Source: Anaerobacillus alkalidiazotrophicus (GTDB lineage Bacteria > Bacillota > Bacilli > Bacillales_H > Anaerobacillaceae). Taken from it: a stretch of 64,000 nt of DNA. Of this stretch, positions 9,138-17,661 are shown one piece after another; the first letter of the stretch is position 1; every line of letters begins with the position of its first letter. Location: NCBI RefSeq assembly GCF_001866055.1, contig NZ_MLQS01000030.1, positions 435,500 through 499,499 on the forward strand, read 5' to 3'. The notes beneath the pieces are model-generated. The model ran no database searches and was not told the DNA's origin. It saw nothing but the letters and a program-made list of their open reading frames with translations. Position numbers and translations under genes: made by a program.

Positions 9138-10412
9138 ATGATCTCTTATGATGAAGCATGTAATATTGTAAATTCGGCTAGTAAATTTGGAATTTGTTTA
9201 GGCTTGGAGCGAATGGAAGAAATATTAGTCCACATTGGTTCTCCAGAAAAAAAAATACCGGCAATTCATTTGGCTGGTACAAATGGTAAAGGCTCTACCC
9301 TAACTTACTTAAAATCCATTTTTACGGAAGCGGGGTATTCCGTAGGGACGTTTACTTCACCAGCTATTCGTAAAATAAATGATAAAATTCAAGTGAATGA
9401 TAAAGAAATTCCAGATTCTGACTTTGCTCTTATCGTTGAGCAACTGAGCCCAATTATTAATAAAATAAAAAGAACAAGCTTAGGGGCACCAACAGAGTTT
9501 GAAATCATGACTGCTGTTGCATTTCAATATTTTGCAACAAAGGCAAAACCAGATATTGTACTAATTGAAACAGGACTCGGAGGTAGATTAGATTCTACGA
9601 ATGTCATTCAACCGCTCGTCTCAATAATAACCAATATTGGACATGATCATATGGATATTCTTGGTCATACAATTGAAGCAGTAGCTCAAGAAAAAGCAGG
9701 TATTATTAAACAAGGTGTACCTGTTGTTTCAGGGTGTAAACAATCAGATGCTATTGAAGTAATGAAGAAAAAAGCGAAAGAAGCTTCCGCTACTCTTTAT
9801 CAATTTGAAGAAGACTTTACTTGTGATCGTTCCGGAGATCATTTTTCTTTTCAATACAAAGATTATGTTATACAAAATTTAAAGACTGGGATGCTAGGAA
9901 GCCACCAACAAGAAAATGCAGCGTTAGCGTTGATGGCAATTTGTATCCTTGAAAAAAATGGTTTTCAGGTTGGAGAAAAATCTATTCGAAACGGGTTGGT
10001 TAAGGCAAAGATCGCTAATCGAATTGAAATCGTTCAAGAACAACCAACGATTATCTTTGATGGTGGGCACAATCCAGAAGGGATGGAGGCTTTAGCAACA
10101 ACGTTAGCAAATTCTTTTCCTTCTAAAAGTGTATACATCCTTTTTTGCGCAATGAAGGATAAGAATATTAAAGATATGTTAAAACCGATTAGTACGTTTG
10201 CAAAAGAAATTATTTTAACGAGCTTTTTATATGATCGCTCCATGGATCCACACCAAGTTTATGAAGAATGTTCGTATCCGAATAGCAAAGTAATTGAAAA
10301 TGTATCTGATGCTTATGATTACTTAGGAAAAGAATTACATGCTGATGATGTATTAGTTGTGACTGGGTCGTTATATTTCTTAAATTATTTTAGAAATGAA
10401 TGTAAAAAGTAG
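9138..10412 (+). CDS. folC: Folylpolyglutamate synthase / dihydrofolate synthase
   Basis: I place the start at ATG 9138 behind AAAGGAGC; an in-frame extension upstream to 9048 lacks a ribosome binding site and runs into the divergent gene. The protein is 424 residues, usual for the family. Mur-ligase-type features are visible: HLAGTNGKGST P-loop (about residues 42-53), ETGLGGRLDSTNV, HDHMDILG and the FDGGHNPEG motif. It adds glutamates to folate in the cytoplasm. In B. subtilis folC precedes comC; here it precedes the pilus operon that contains the comC/pilD equivalent. Confidence 0.95.
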   Translation: MISYDEACNIVNSASKFGICLGLERMEEILVHIGSPEKKIPAIHLAGTNGKGSTLTYLKSIFTEAGYSVGTFTSPAIRKINDKIQVNDKEIPDSDFALIVEQLSPIINKIKRTSLGAPTEFEIMTAVAFQYFATKAKPDIVLIETGLGGRLDSTNVIQPLVSIITNIGHDHMDILGHTIEAVAQEKAGIIKQGVPVVSGCKQSDAIEVMKKKAKEASATLYQFEEDFTCDRSGDHFSFQYKDYVIQNLKTGMLGSHQQENAALALMAICILEKNGFQVGEKSIRNGLVKAKIANRIEIVQEQPTIIFDGGHNPEGMEALATTLANSFPSKSVYILFCAMKDKNIKDMLKPISTFAKEIILTSFLYDRSMDPHQVYEECSYPNSKVIENVSDAYDYLGKELHADDVLVVTGSLYFLNYFRNECKK

Positions 10413-10430
10413 TACTTGCTACTTTTTACA
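10401..10430 (+). terminator. Hairpin at the folC stop codon
   Basis: A perfect 12-bp stem (10401-10412 with 10419-10430, arm TGTAAAAAGTAG) overlaps the folC stop codon. The T run lies within the right arm, not after it, so termination may be partial and some folC transcripts could enter the pilus operon. Confidence 0.55.
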
Positions 10431-10509
10431 AATACCCAATGCTTTTATTTTATAGTATATTAGTATTGGGGACTATCTACCTAGAAAATAGATTCGAAGG
10501 GAGAAGGTA

Positions 10510-11019
10510 ATGTTTAGAAAAAAAATAAAAAATATATTATCTTCTGTTGAGGCTAAGCTATTTTACGGTAGTCAAGGTGGTTTTACGCTAATTGAAGTTC
10601 TTGCATCATTGGTTATTCTATCAATTATTCTAGTAACTTTTTTTAGTTTTTTTAATCAAGCTTTAATATTTTCAGGTAAAAATGAAGAAAAACTTGTAGC
10701 TTACAACTTAGCAAGAAAAACATTAAACATCGTAGAGGAAGATTATGCTGATCTGAATGGAATTGAACTAACCATTTCATGTGAAAGTTACCCAACTAAT
10801 TATCGTGACGATTTAAAGTTGGCTCTCTATGAAACAACATGTTATTACAAAGAAAATAATCGTTATTATTTTCCAGAAATAACGATTACGAAACAATCTT
10901 TTGATAATTTTACAAGTCCAGTTTTATACCTTATTCATGTCAAAATATATTCATCTGATCATTTAGTAGAACGAGAACTTTTGTCTGAAACGTTTGGGTA
11001 TGTAAGGGGTGGAGGTTAA
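10510..11019 (+). CDS. Type IV minor prepilin with E5 (PilV/PilI-like)
   Basis: The 169-residue protein has a class III prepilin signal: cleavage after the GG of GSQGG, then FTLIEVLASLVILSIIL with Glu at mature position 5. The leader is unusually long (about 24 residues; most are 5-12) but the only ATG with a good site (GAAGGGAGAAGG) is this one. The mature part has the alpha-1 helix and a C-terminal globular domain of about 110 residues with two Cys. It starts the pilus operon, where minor pilins normally form the initiation complex at the tip. PilD should process it at the membrane. Confidence 0.88.
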   Translation: MFRKKIKNILSSVEAKLFYGSQGGFTLIEVLASLVILSIILVTFFSFFNQALIFSGKNEEKLVAYNLARKTLNIVEEDYADLNGIELTISCESYPTNYRDDLKLALYETTCYYKENNRYYFPEITITKQSFDNFTSPVLYLIHVKIYSSDHLVERELLSETFGYVRGGG

Positions 11020-11022
11020 TTG

Positions 11023-11496
11023 ATGTATGTAAAAAATAGTAAAGGTTTAACATTAATTGAGCTATTAGCTACCCTTTCAATTTCAATAATTATTTTAGGG
11101 CTCGTTTCGAGTGTTCTTATTCAGAGTTATCGAAGTATGGAAGTAAGTAACACCCATATTGATCTGAGGCAAGAAGCCAATATTATTATAACGATGTTGG
11201 CGAACGCTCACGAAAAAAATAATTATGAGATTTTCTATAGTAAAACTGAGAATGATGAATGGGAAATTATGATAGGAGATCAAAAAATTATAAGTAGAGA
11301 TTATGATCTTGTAGTAAAACTAATTTCAGATAACTCAACTTTAGAAATTGATACTAGTATAACAGATCCACAATCCATTAGTCTTCTTTTTACAGTGAAT
11401 GTAAAAGAGCCGCTACATGTACAGGAATTAAGATTAACGGATATAAATGATCCGACAAAATCATTTGAACTATCTACAATTATAAGCCGTTTGTAG
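11023..11496 (+). CDS. Type IV minor prepilin with E5 (PilW/PilJ-like)
   Basis: This 157-residue prepilin has a short leader MYVKNSKG, then LTLIELLATLSISIIILG, with Glu at mature position 5. I choose ATG 11023, seven bases after GGAGG (11011-11015); an overlapping TTG at 11020 adds one residue. It begins four bases after the preceding minor pilin stop, so translation is coupled. The globular part is mostly beta and Cys-free. Its place between a PilV-like and an E5-lacking protein matches the I-J-K trio of minor pilins. Confidence 0.85.
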   Translation: MYVKNSKGLTLIELLATLSISIIILGLVSSVLIQSYRSMEVSNTHIDLRQEANIIITMLANAHEKNNYEIFYSKTENDEWEIMIGDQKIISRDYDLVVKLISDNSTLEIDTSITDPQSISLLFTVNVKEPLHVQELRLTDINDPTKSFELSTIISRL

Positions 11497-11509
11497 GAGG
11501 TAGGTATAC

Positions 11510-12487
11510 ATGAAACGATATTTCAATAATCGAGGTTATACTCTAATAATAGTCCTCCTAACTATTGTATTAATTAGTTTGTTTTCCTTAATGCTTATTC
11601 CCAAAGCCTTAAGTACATCATTGCAGGTAAATAAAAGCGAAGGAATGGCACAAGCGAAAGATCTTTCTGAAATGGGCATCCATTACGCACATGCATATTT
11701 TGAAAATATAGTAAATCTGGCTATTGAACAGGCCAAAGCTGACCCGGGGTTTATAAATCAGACAGTAAATCATGATTTACTTTTTTGTGAAAATTTTATT
11801 AGTCTTTTACCAATCGAGCAAACATTTGCTGAAAAAAGCATAAATAATTCGGCTTATTATTATAAGGTGAGTTTTGAGAAAGAGGTTAATGATTTTTTTA
11901 CCAATTGCAGTGGTTTTCAGGAAATTATACTTCCGATTGAGAGTATAGGAAAGGTAGATAATAACTCAAATTCAGAAAAGCTAATTAGAGCAAATTTTGT
12001 TGTAGAAAATGAAGGTGAAAAATCAATCATAGGTCCATGTCAGGGGGAAATTTGTCCACCACCACCACCTCCTGAAAATTTACCTTTTAATATAATAAAT
12101 ACAGAGATCAACCTCTCAGGTCAGACTGTATCAAACTATATATACACTTCCCCTAAGTTTACACAATCAGTTGTCTTAGCAGGGAATTCTAGACTGATAG
12201 TTGGTGGAAATGCTTGGGTTAGTGGCTCTTCGCTTCGTTTTAATGGTAATAATGCAGAGTTAATAGTTGGTGGAAATGCATACTTCACAAGTCCAATTGA
12301 TTTTAGAGGTAATGGAAATAAAATATGCATTAGAGGAACGGCTTATCTTTATGATCACATTGAAAAAAAATGGAACGTTTACGATGTTCCACAATTTATT
12401 AAATCATGTTCAGGAGTTAATGAAATAGGGTATTTTTACGATATTAATCAATGGAAAATAAATGAAGATATAGATGTATATTATTAG
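11510..12487 (+). CDS. PilX/GspK-like tip pilin candidate with beta-helix tail
   Basis: The 325-residue protein has a prepilin-like N-terminus (RYFNNRG, cleavage, then YTLIIVLLTIVLISLFSLML), but mature position 5 is Ile, not Glu. Missing E5 is a hallmark of GspK/PilX tip subunits. Residues about 35-180 resemble the PilX region with several Cys. A six-Pro run at about 183-188 leads to a C-terminal domain with Gly/Asn-rich repeats (LIVGGNAWVSG, LIVGGNAYFTS, ICIRGTAYLYD) that look like a small right-handed beta-helix. It is third of three minor pilins with GGAGG upstream. A surface adhesin role at the pilus tip is inference. Confidence 0.8.
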   Translation: MKRYFNNRGYTLIIVLLTIVLISLFSLMLIPKALSTSLQVNKSEGMAQAKDLSEMGIHYAHAYFENIVNLAIEQAKADPGFINQTVNHDLLFCENFISLLPIEQTFAEKSINNSAYYYKVSFEKEVNDFFTNCSGFQEIILPIESIGKVDNNSNSEKLIRANFVVENEGEKSIIGPCQGEICPPPPPPENLPFNIINTEINLSGQTVSNYIYTSPKFTQSVVLAGNSRLIVGGNAWVSGSSLRFNGNNAELIVGGNAYFTSPIDFRGNGNKICIRGTAYLYDHIEKKWNVYDVPQFIKSCSGVNEIGYFYDINQWKINEDIDVYY

Positions 12488-12518
12488 TTACGTATTTTAA
12501 CATAAAGGGTGACATACC

Positions 12519-13466
12519 TTGGTACAGTTTATTTTTATCATTATTGGAGTTGTTTTCTCGGTTCTAATTTTTAGAATTTTTCCTTTTAACGTAAAGCGTA
12601 AGTATTTAATAAAGGTGATAGGTATTGCTGCTGTAAATGTACTACTCACTTTTTTGATGTATTCCATGTTTTCATTACCTGCTGCTTTAGGTGGCCTTTT
12701 AGTATTGACAGCTCTATTTGCTTATTTAGTAACGAACCAAGAAGCAGTTGATACTTATGTATATAAAGAAGTGAGTGAGAAAGATACAGAAAAAAATGAA
12801 CAACACGTACAACAACCAAATGAGCTTAATACTCCACATATTCAATTAGGTCAAGATAGCATTGATCATCTCGTTCAGGCTGTTGCTGTTGAGGGCTTAG
12901 AGAGTGCGTTAGAGAAGGAAATCACTCCTAGATTAAAAGAGACTTTTACTTCACCTGAAGAGAATCAAGCTATTAAACAACAAGATGAGCAGGAAAATCT
13001 TGAAGTAAATGAATATATTATAAGTGAACCTATACAGAAAATAAAAATAGAAGGAGAAAACATGGTTCACATTGAAGAACCCTCTGAAAAAATTTCAAAA
13101 GATAAAGAGATTGAATTGTTAGGTGAAGATGAAAATAGGGGGGAGTCTTTTGAGTACAATGAACGAATAGAAAGGAATGGGACTTCTAGTAAAGATGAAC
13201 TAGAACTATTTTTTGCAGGCAGTACTCGAAAGATCATGCTTGAAGATGAAATAGAAGATCATAAAGAAGCAACAGAATACCATTTACCTCTTTATGAAAG
13301 AAGCGTATTTAATGAAATTAAGTCCGAAAAAGTGACTGAATTAGATGAAATAAATAAAGATAAGCAATATGTTGATGTTGAAGCAAATAATAAGCAAAGT
13401 GAATTAAAGGAAAGTATCTTGAAAAAACGCACAAAGCTTTTTGAAGATATTGAAAAAGATTACTAA
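12519..13466 (+). CDS. Acidic membrane protein of the pilus operon, function unknown
   Basis: This protein has 315 residues, starts at TTG behind AAAGGGTGA, and is not one I recognise. The first 85 residues contain two or three membrane segments (VQFIFIIIGVVFSVLIFRIF, IKVIGIAAVNVLLTFLMY, LPAALGGLLVLTALFAYLV). The rest is a long, charged, Glu/Lys-rich cytoplasmic tail with coiled-coil tendency. It lies 31 bases after the tip-pilin candidate and 21 bases before the VanW-like gene. An assembly or regulatory role in the pilus machine is inferred from position only. Confidence 0.7.
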   Translation: MVQFIFIIIGVVFSVLIFRIFPFNVKRKYLIKVIGIAAVNVLLTFLMYSMFSLPAALGGLLVLTALFAYLVTNQEAVDTYVYKEVSEKDTEKNEQHVQQPNELNTPHIQLGQDSIDHLVQAVAVEGLESALEKEITPRLKETFTSPEENQAIKQQDEQENLEVNEYIISEPIQKIKIEGENMVHIEEPSEKISKDKEIELLGEDENRGESFEYNERIERNGTSSKDELELFFAGSTRKIMLEDEIEDHKEATEYHLPLYERSVFNEIKSEKVTELDEINKDKQYVDVEANNKQSELKESILKKRTKLFEDIEKDY

Positions 13467-13487
13467 ATTAAGGGAGAGGAAGGGAGT

Positions 13488-14777
13488 ATGAAGGATTACC
13501 GGTTTTTTAGTAAAACGTTTTTAATAATATTATTTTATACTTCTTTTATCGGTTTGTTCTCTGTAGGTGGAACTTATGCAATCGAGACATACTACCCTAA
13601 ACAAAGTTATTTTCCAGACGGCACAATGCTAAGTTCAATACCGATTAGTGGATTATCAGAAGCTGAAGCTAAAGATGCAGTAAGAAGTGAAATTGAAAAT
13701 TGGAAAAGTAGTGCATCTCTTTCAATCGTATACTTTGATGAAGCAGTTGAATTAGATACTAGTCAAATTGAGTTTTTCATTCAAGAAAGTTTACAAGGTG
13801 TTGAAAATGGATATGGTGACCTTTACTCAAATGTTTCATCAATGACATTAAAGAAAGCTATTGAATCTCTTTCTTATGATGTTAATACCATAAATCTAAA
13901 TTCGCTAACGGAAGAAGTTCAAACCTATGTAAATTTACTAAGTACAAGCCCACTTTTTATTGATATAAATGACTACGTATCACCTAATCGTCCAATTGAA
14001 GTTGTCGCAAGTAGTGTTACAACAAATTTTGAAAGTACATTATTACTCCCAAGATGGGTAGAACAACTCGATGGCGTTGTGATTGATGGCAGAAGTAGAT
14101 TTTCTTTGCTTCAAACTATGGCTGACCTAGGTGCAGTACGTACAGAGACAGAATCATTAAATGTATTAGCTACTGCTCTTTACAATTTGTTTTTAGAAAC
14201 GAACTTTCAATTTATTGAACGACATGGTGGGAGGGTTTTACCGAATTATGCAGATGCAGGTTATTATTCAGTTGTTAAACCTGATCAAGCAGATTTGATT
14301 GTAGAAAATCCTAATTATTATTCGTATACACTCAAATTGGCATTGGTGAATAATGAATTGACAGCTTCACTTGAAGGGGTATCTTTACCATATCAATTTA
14401 CAGCTGTTACAAAAAATGAAAAAGTCATTGTTCCAAGGAAAGTGGTTCATTTTTCTTCTACTCGTAGGAAAGGTGACAAACAAATAGTTGAAAATGGCAA
14501 AAATGGTTATTTTGTAGAATTGTACCGTCAAATAAGAAATAAAGAATCAAACAAACTGATTAAAGAGTACTTATTATTTGAAGATTTTTATTCACCAGTC
14601 CATCAAGTTGAGGAATGGAGTATAAAAGAGCGACTAGAACAGCTTCGAAATGCTAATGACATTGAAGAACAATTAGACAAAGGTGAATTATTACCGCAGC
14701 CCGTAGAGGATCAAGATGATATTGGTTCAGATGAACAATATTTTGATGAAGCAGATGAATTAATGAAAGGTTATTAA
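13488..14777 (+). CDS. VanW-family protein in the pilus operon
   Basis: A 429-residue protein carries an N-terminal signal anchor (about residues 8-28). The middle (about residues 195-285) matches the VanW pattern: DGRSRFSLLQTMADLG, then ATALYNLFLETNFQFIERHGG, then LPNYADAGYYSVV and VENP. The family usually reads like GGGxCQxSTTLYNAAL...ERxxHS, so the Cys motif is missing here. A short beta-rich region (IVPRKVVHFSS) resembles the G5-like tail found in VanW proteins. Its biochemical role is unknown; cell-wall contact on the outer face is plausible. It is 21 bases after the acidic membrane protein and precedes pilB. Confidence 0.75.
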   Translation: MKDYRFFSKTFLIILFYTSFIGLFSVGGTYAIETYYPKQSYFPDGTMLSSIPISGLSEAEAKDAVRSEIENWKSSASLSIVYFDEAVELDTSQIEFFIQESLQGVENGYGDLYSNVSSMTLKKAIESLSYDVNTINLNSLTEEVQTYVNLLSTSPLFIDINDYVSPNRPIEVVASSVTTNFESTLLLPRWVEQLDGVVIDGRSRFSLLQTMADLGAVRTETESLNVLATALYNLFLETNFQFIERHGGRVLPNYADAGYYSVVKPDQADLIVENPNYYSYTLKLALVNNELTASLEGVSLPYQFTAVTKNEKVIVPRKVVHFSSTRRKGDKQIVENGKNGYFVELYRQIRNKESNKLIKEYLLFEDFYSPVHQVEEWSIKERLEQLRNANDIEEQLDKGELLPQPVEDQDDIGSDEQYFDEADELMKGY

Positions 14778-14937
14778 CTGAGAAAAGTTCATAATTATCC
14801 AAAACACTATAGCTATATTTAGTTATGATCGGTTTTACCGTAACTAAATGATGGATCTTAGTGGCGAGAATAATAAATGATGAAATTTCATTAACGACCT
14901 TTGCTGATATTACTTAATTGTTAAGTGGGGTATTTGC

Positions 14938-16602
14938 ATGGCAAAAGAACGAAAGCGATTAGGCGACCTACTTGTTGAAGCAGGTCTTTTACAGAAAGAT
15001 CAAGTTGAAGCAACGTTAAGGTCGAAAAAACAAGGTCAAAAGCTTGGCGACGCGTTACTTGAACGAGGTTTAATCACAGAGCAGCAATTAATTGAAGTAT
15101 TAGAATTTCAATTAGGTATACCTCATATTTCCTTGCAACGCTATCCTGTAGATACAACATTAATGAATATTGTTCCTAAGGAGCTTGCACGAAGAAACAT
15201 TTTAATCCCAATAAAAAGGAATGGAGATCAACTTCTCGTTGCAATGGCTGATCCGATGGACTACAATGCGCTAGATGATTTACGTATGTCTACAGGTTTC
15301 CAAGTTGAACAAGTCATTGCATCTAAAGAAGATATTCTACAAGCGATTAACAAACATTATGCAATAGATGAGTCCATGCGAGACTCTCTTGTAGAACAAC
15401 TTGAGGAAGATTTAGCTGCAGCTGTAGCCAATGCAGGTGAAGAAGATGCGCCAGCCATTCGTTTGGTCAATCAAATTTTACTAAATGGAATTCAAAAGAA
15501 AGCTAGTGATATTCATATTGATCCTCAAGAAAAGAAGTTACTTGTTAGGTATAGAGTCGATGGTCTCTTAAAAACTGAGAGAGCTTTACCAAAAAATTTA
15601 CAAAATGTCTTAACAGCTAGGATTAAAATAATGGCAAACTTAAATATTACTGAAACGAGGTTGCCACAAGATGGTAGGATTAAGGTTACGATTGATTTTA
15701 ATCCGATTGATTTACGAATTTCAACATTACCTACTGTTTATGGAGAGAAAATTGTTATACGAATTTTAGATTTAGGTTCTGCCTTAGTGAACCTTGGACA
15801 ACTTGGTTTTAATAAAATCAACTATAAACATTTTGTAAACTTAATTGCAAAGCCTTCAGGTATTATTTTAATTACTGGACCTACGGGTTCTGGGAAAACC
15901 TCAACATTATATGCAGCATTGAACCACTTAAATAGTGATGAAGTTAATATTATTACGGTTGAGGATCCTGTTGAATATCAAATCGAAGGCATTAATCAAG
16001 TACAAGTTAATACAAATGTTGGACTAACTTTTGCTACTGGTTTACGTTCAATTTTACGTCAGGACCCTAATATAGTTATGGTCGGGGAAATTCGTGATGC
16101 TGAAACTGCTGAAATTGCGATTAGAGCTTCGCTAACAGGGCATTTAGTATTAAGTACACTCCATACGAATAGTGCAATTGCGACAATTCCCAGGTTAATT
16201 GATATGGGGATAGAGCCTTTTTTAGTTGTATCTTCACTTTCTGGGATCGTTGCTCAACGACTTGTCAGAAAAATTTGTCGTGAATGTAAGGAAGAGTATG
16301 AACCAACAGAAATGGAAAAAAATCTATATATACGCCGCGGTATTAAAATGGGTAAAACATATCGTGGTAAAGGCTGTGAGGTTTGTGGTTCTACGGGGTA
16401 TCAAGGACGTGTCGCAATTCAAGAAATATTGGTTATTGACGATGAAATTCGCCAGATGATGATGAATAACAAAACGACAACATCTATTCGTGATTACGCA
16501 CTTCAAAATGGGATGGTTTTTCTTATGGATGATGGTTTATTAAAAGTTAAGCAAGGACTAACAACAATAGAAGAAGTACTAAGGATTGCAATAGAAGACT
16601 AG
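14938..16602 (+). CDS. pilB: Type IV pilus extension ATPase PilB with MshEN-type N-terminus
   Basis: This 554-residue secretion ATPase powers pilus extension at the inner face of the membrane. Motifs seen: Walker A GPTGSGKT (about 316-323), Asp box and Walker B (VMVGEIRDAE, about 380), the His box GHLVLSTLHT, and the zinc tetracysteine CRECKEEY...CEVCG (about 446-483). The first 70 residues contain two copies of an RLGxxL-x10-LxxxLxxQ pattern (RLGDLL..., KLGDAL...), which is the MshEN c-di-GMP-binding consensus. So c-di-GMP may bind this motor directly. The start ATG follows GTGGGG. A 160-base gap separates it from the VanW-like gene. Confidence 0.95.
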   Translation: MAKERKRLGDLLVEAGLLQKDQVEATLRSKKQGQKLGDALLERGLITEQQLIEVLEFQLGIPHISLQRYPVDTTLMNIVPKELARRNILIPIKRNGDQLLVAMADPMDYNALDDLRMSTGFQVEQVIASKEDILQAINKHYAIDESMRDSLVEQLEEDLAAAVANAGEEDAPAIRLVNQILLNGIQKKASDIHIDPQEKKLLVRYRVDGLLKTERALPKNLQNVLTARIKIMANLNITETRLPQDGRIKVTIDFNPIDLRISTLPTVYGEKIVIRILDLGSALVNLGQLGFNKINYKHFVNLIAKPSGIILITGPTGSGKTSTLYAALNHLNSDEVNIITVEDPVEYQIEGINQVQVNTNVGLTFATGLRSILRQDPNIVMVGEIRDAETAEIAIRASLTGHLVLSTLHTNSAIATIPRLIDMGIEPFLVVSSLSGIVAQRLVRKICRECKEEYEPTEMEKNLYIRRGIKMGKTYRGKGCEVCGSTGYQGRVAIQEILVIDDEIRQMMMNNKTTTSIRDYALQNGMVFLMDDGLLKVKQGLTTIEEVLRIAIED

Positions 16603-16620
16603 ACAAGGAGGAGCAATGAA

Positions 16621-17661
16621 ATGAAAGAACGACTTGAAGGATTGTTAAGAGCGGCTTTTGAAAAGGGTGCATCTGATTTACATTTAACAGTCGGTGTTCC
16701 TCCTGTTATGAGAATTAACGGTGACCTAAAACAGTTTGGAGAAGATATTTTAAAGCCAAATGATACAGAAGCAATGGCTAAATCAATCATTTCAGAAGGA
16801 CTTTGGAAGGTTTTTTTGAAAAAAGGTGAATTGGACTTTTCTCATGGAATAATTGGTTTATCTAGGTTTCGGATAAATGCTTATTTTCAACGTTCCTGTG
16901 TTAGTATGGCTATACGAGTTGTACCGACAAGCATACCAACACTCGAACAATTAAACATGCCAGTAGTTCTTAAAGATATAGCCAAAAAACCACATGGACT
17001 TGTTCTTGTCACAGGTCCAACTGGAAGCGGAAAGTCAACGACTCTTGCTGCGATGATTGATCATGTAAATAACACCTATCGAAAGCATATTATTACGTTG
17101 GAAGATCCAATAGAATACTTGCATAAACATCGCCTATGTATTATTGATCAACGAGAAATAGGGTTTGACACTCAAAATTTTGCTAATGGTCTCCGTGCGT
17201 GCTTACGTCAAGATCCTGATGTTATTTTGGTAGGGGAAATGCGAGATTTAGAAACAATTTCTACAGCTATTACCGCTGCAGAAACAGGTCACCTTGTATT
17301 AGGGACGTTGCACACGACAGATGCTCCCGCTACCATTGATCGAATTATTGATGTATTTCCACCAAACCAACAACCGCAAGTTCGAATACAGCTTGCCTCT
17401 GTATTAAAGGCAATTGTGTCTCAACGATTACTACCAACTGCAGATAATCAAGGTCGTTGCGCTGCTACGGAAATATTAATTAATAATTCTGCTATAAAAA
17501 ACTTAATACGAAATGAAAAAATACATCAAATAACAAGTGTCATGCAGACTAGTAGGGCAGTAGGGATGCATACTCTTGAAATGTCAATAAAAGAGCTCTT
17601 AGAACAGAAAAAAATAAGTGAGGAAGTTGCTCAACCTTATGTTAGTGAGTTGGGGTCGTAA
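16621..17661 (+). CDS. pilT: Type IV pilus retraction ATPase PilT
   Basis: The 346-residue hexameric ATPase drives pilus retraction and twitching. It has Walker A GPTGSGKST (about 131-139), Walker B VGEMRDLET (about 202-210), the His box GHLVLGTLHT, and the RLLP region near residue 265. It starts 18 bases after pilB behind AAGGAGGAGC. Its presence implies retractable pili and not a purely secretory pseudopilus. It overlaps pilC by one base (TAATG). Confidence 0.95.
   Translation: MKERLEGLLRAAFEKGASDLHLTVGVPPVMRINGDLKQFGEDILKPNDTEAMAKSIISEGLWKVFLKKGELDFSHGIIGLSRFRINAYFQRSCVSMAIRVVPTSIPTLEQLNMPVVLKDIAKKPHGLVLVTGPTGSGKSTTLAAMIDHVNNTYRKHIITLEDPIEYLHKHRLCIIDQREIGFDTQNFANGLRACLRQDPDVILVGEMRDLETISTAITAAETGHLVLGTLHTTDAPATIDRIIDVFPPNQQPQVRIQLASVLKAIVSQRLLPTADNQGRCAATEILINNSAIKNLIRNEKIHQITSVMQTSRAVGMHTLEMSIKELLEQKKISEEVAQPYVSELGS

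Noticed and set aside
14778..14937. Possible second riboswitch before pilB
   Set aside because: A simple hairpin (ATTTAGTTA arms) is seen, but no conserved aptamer blocks.
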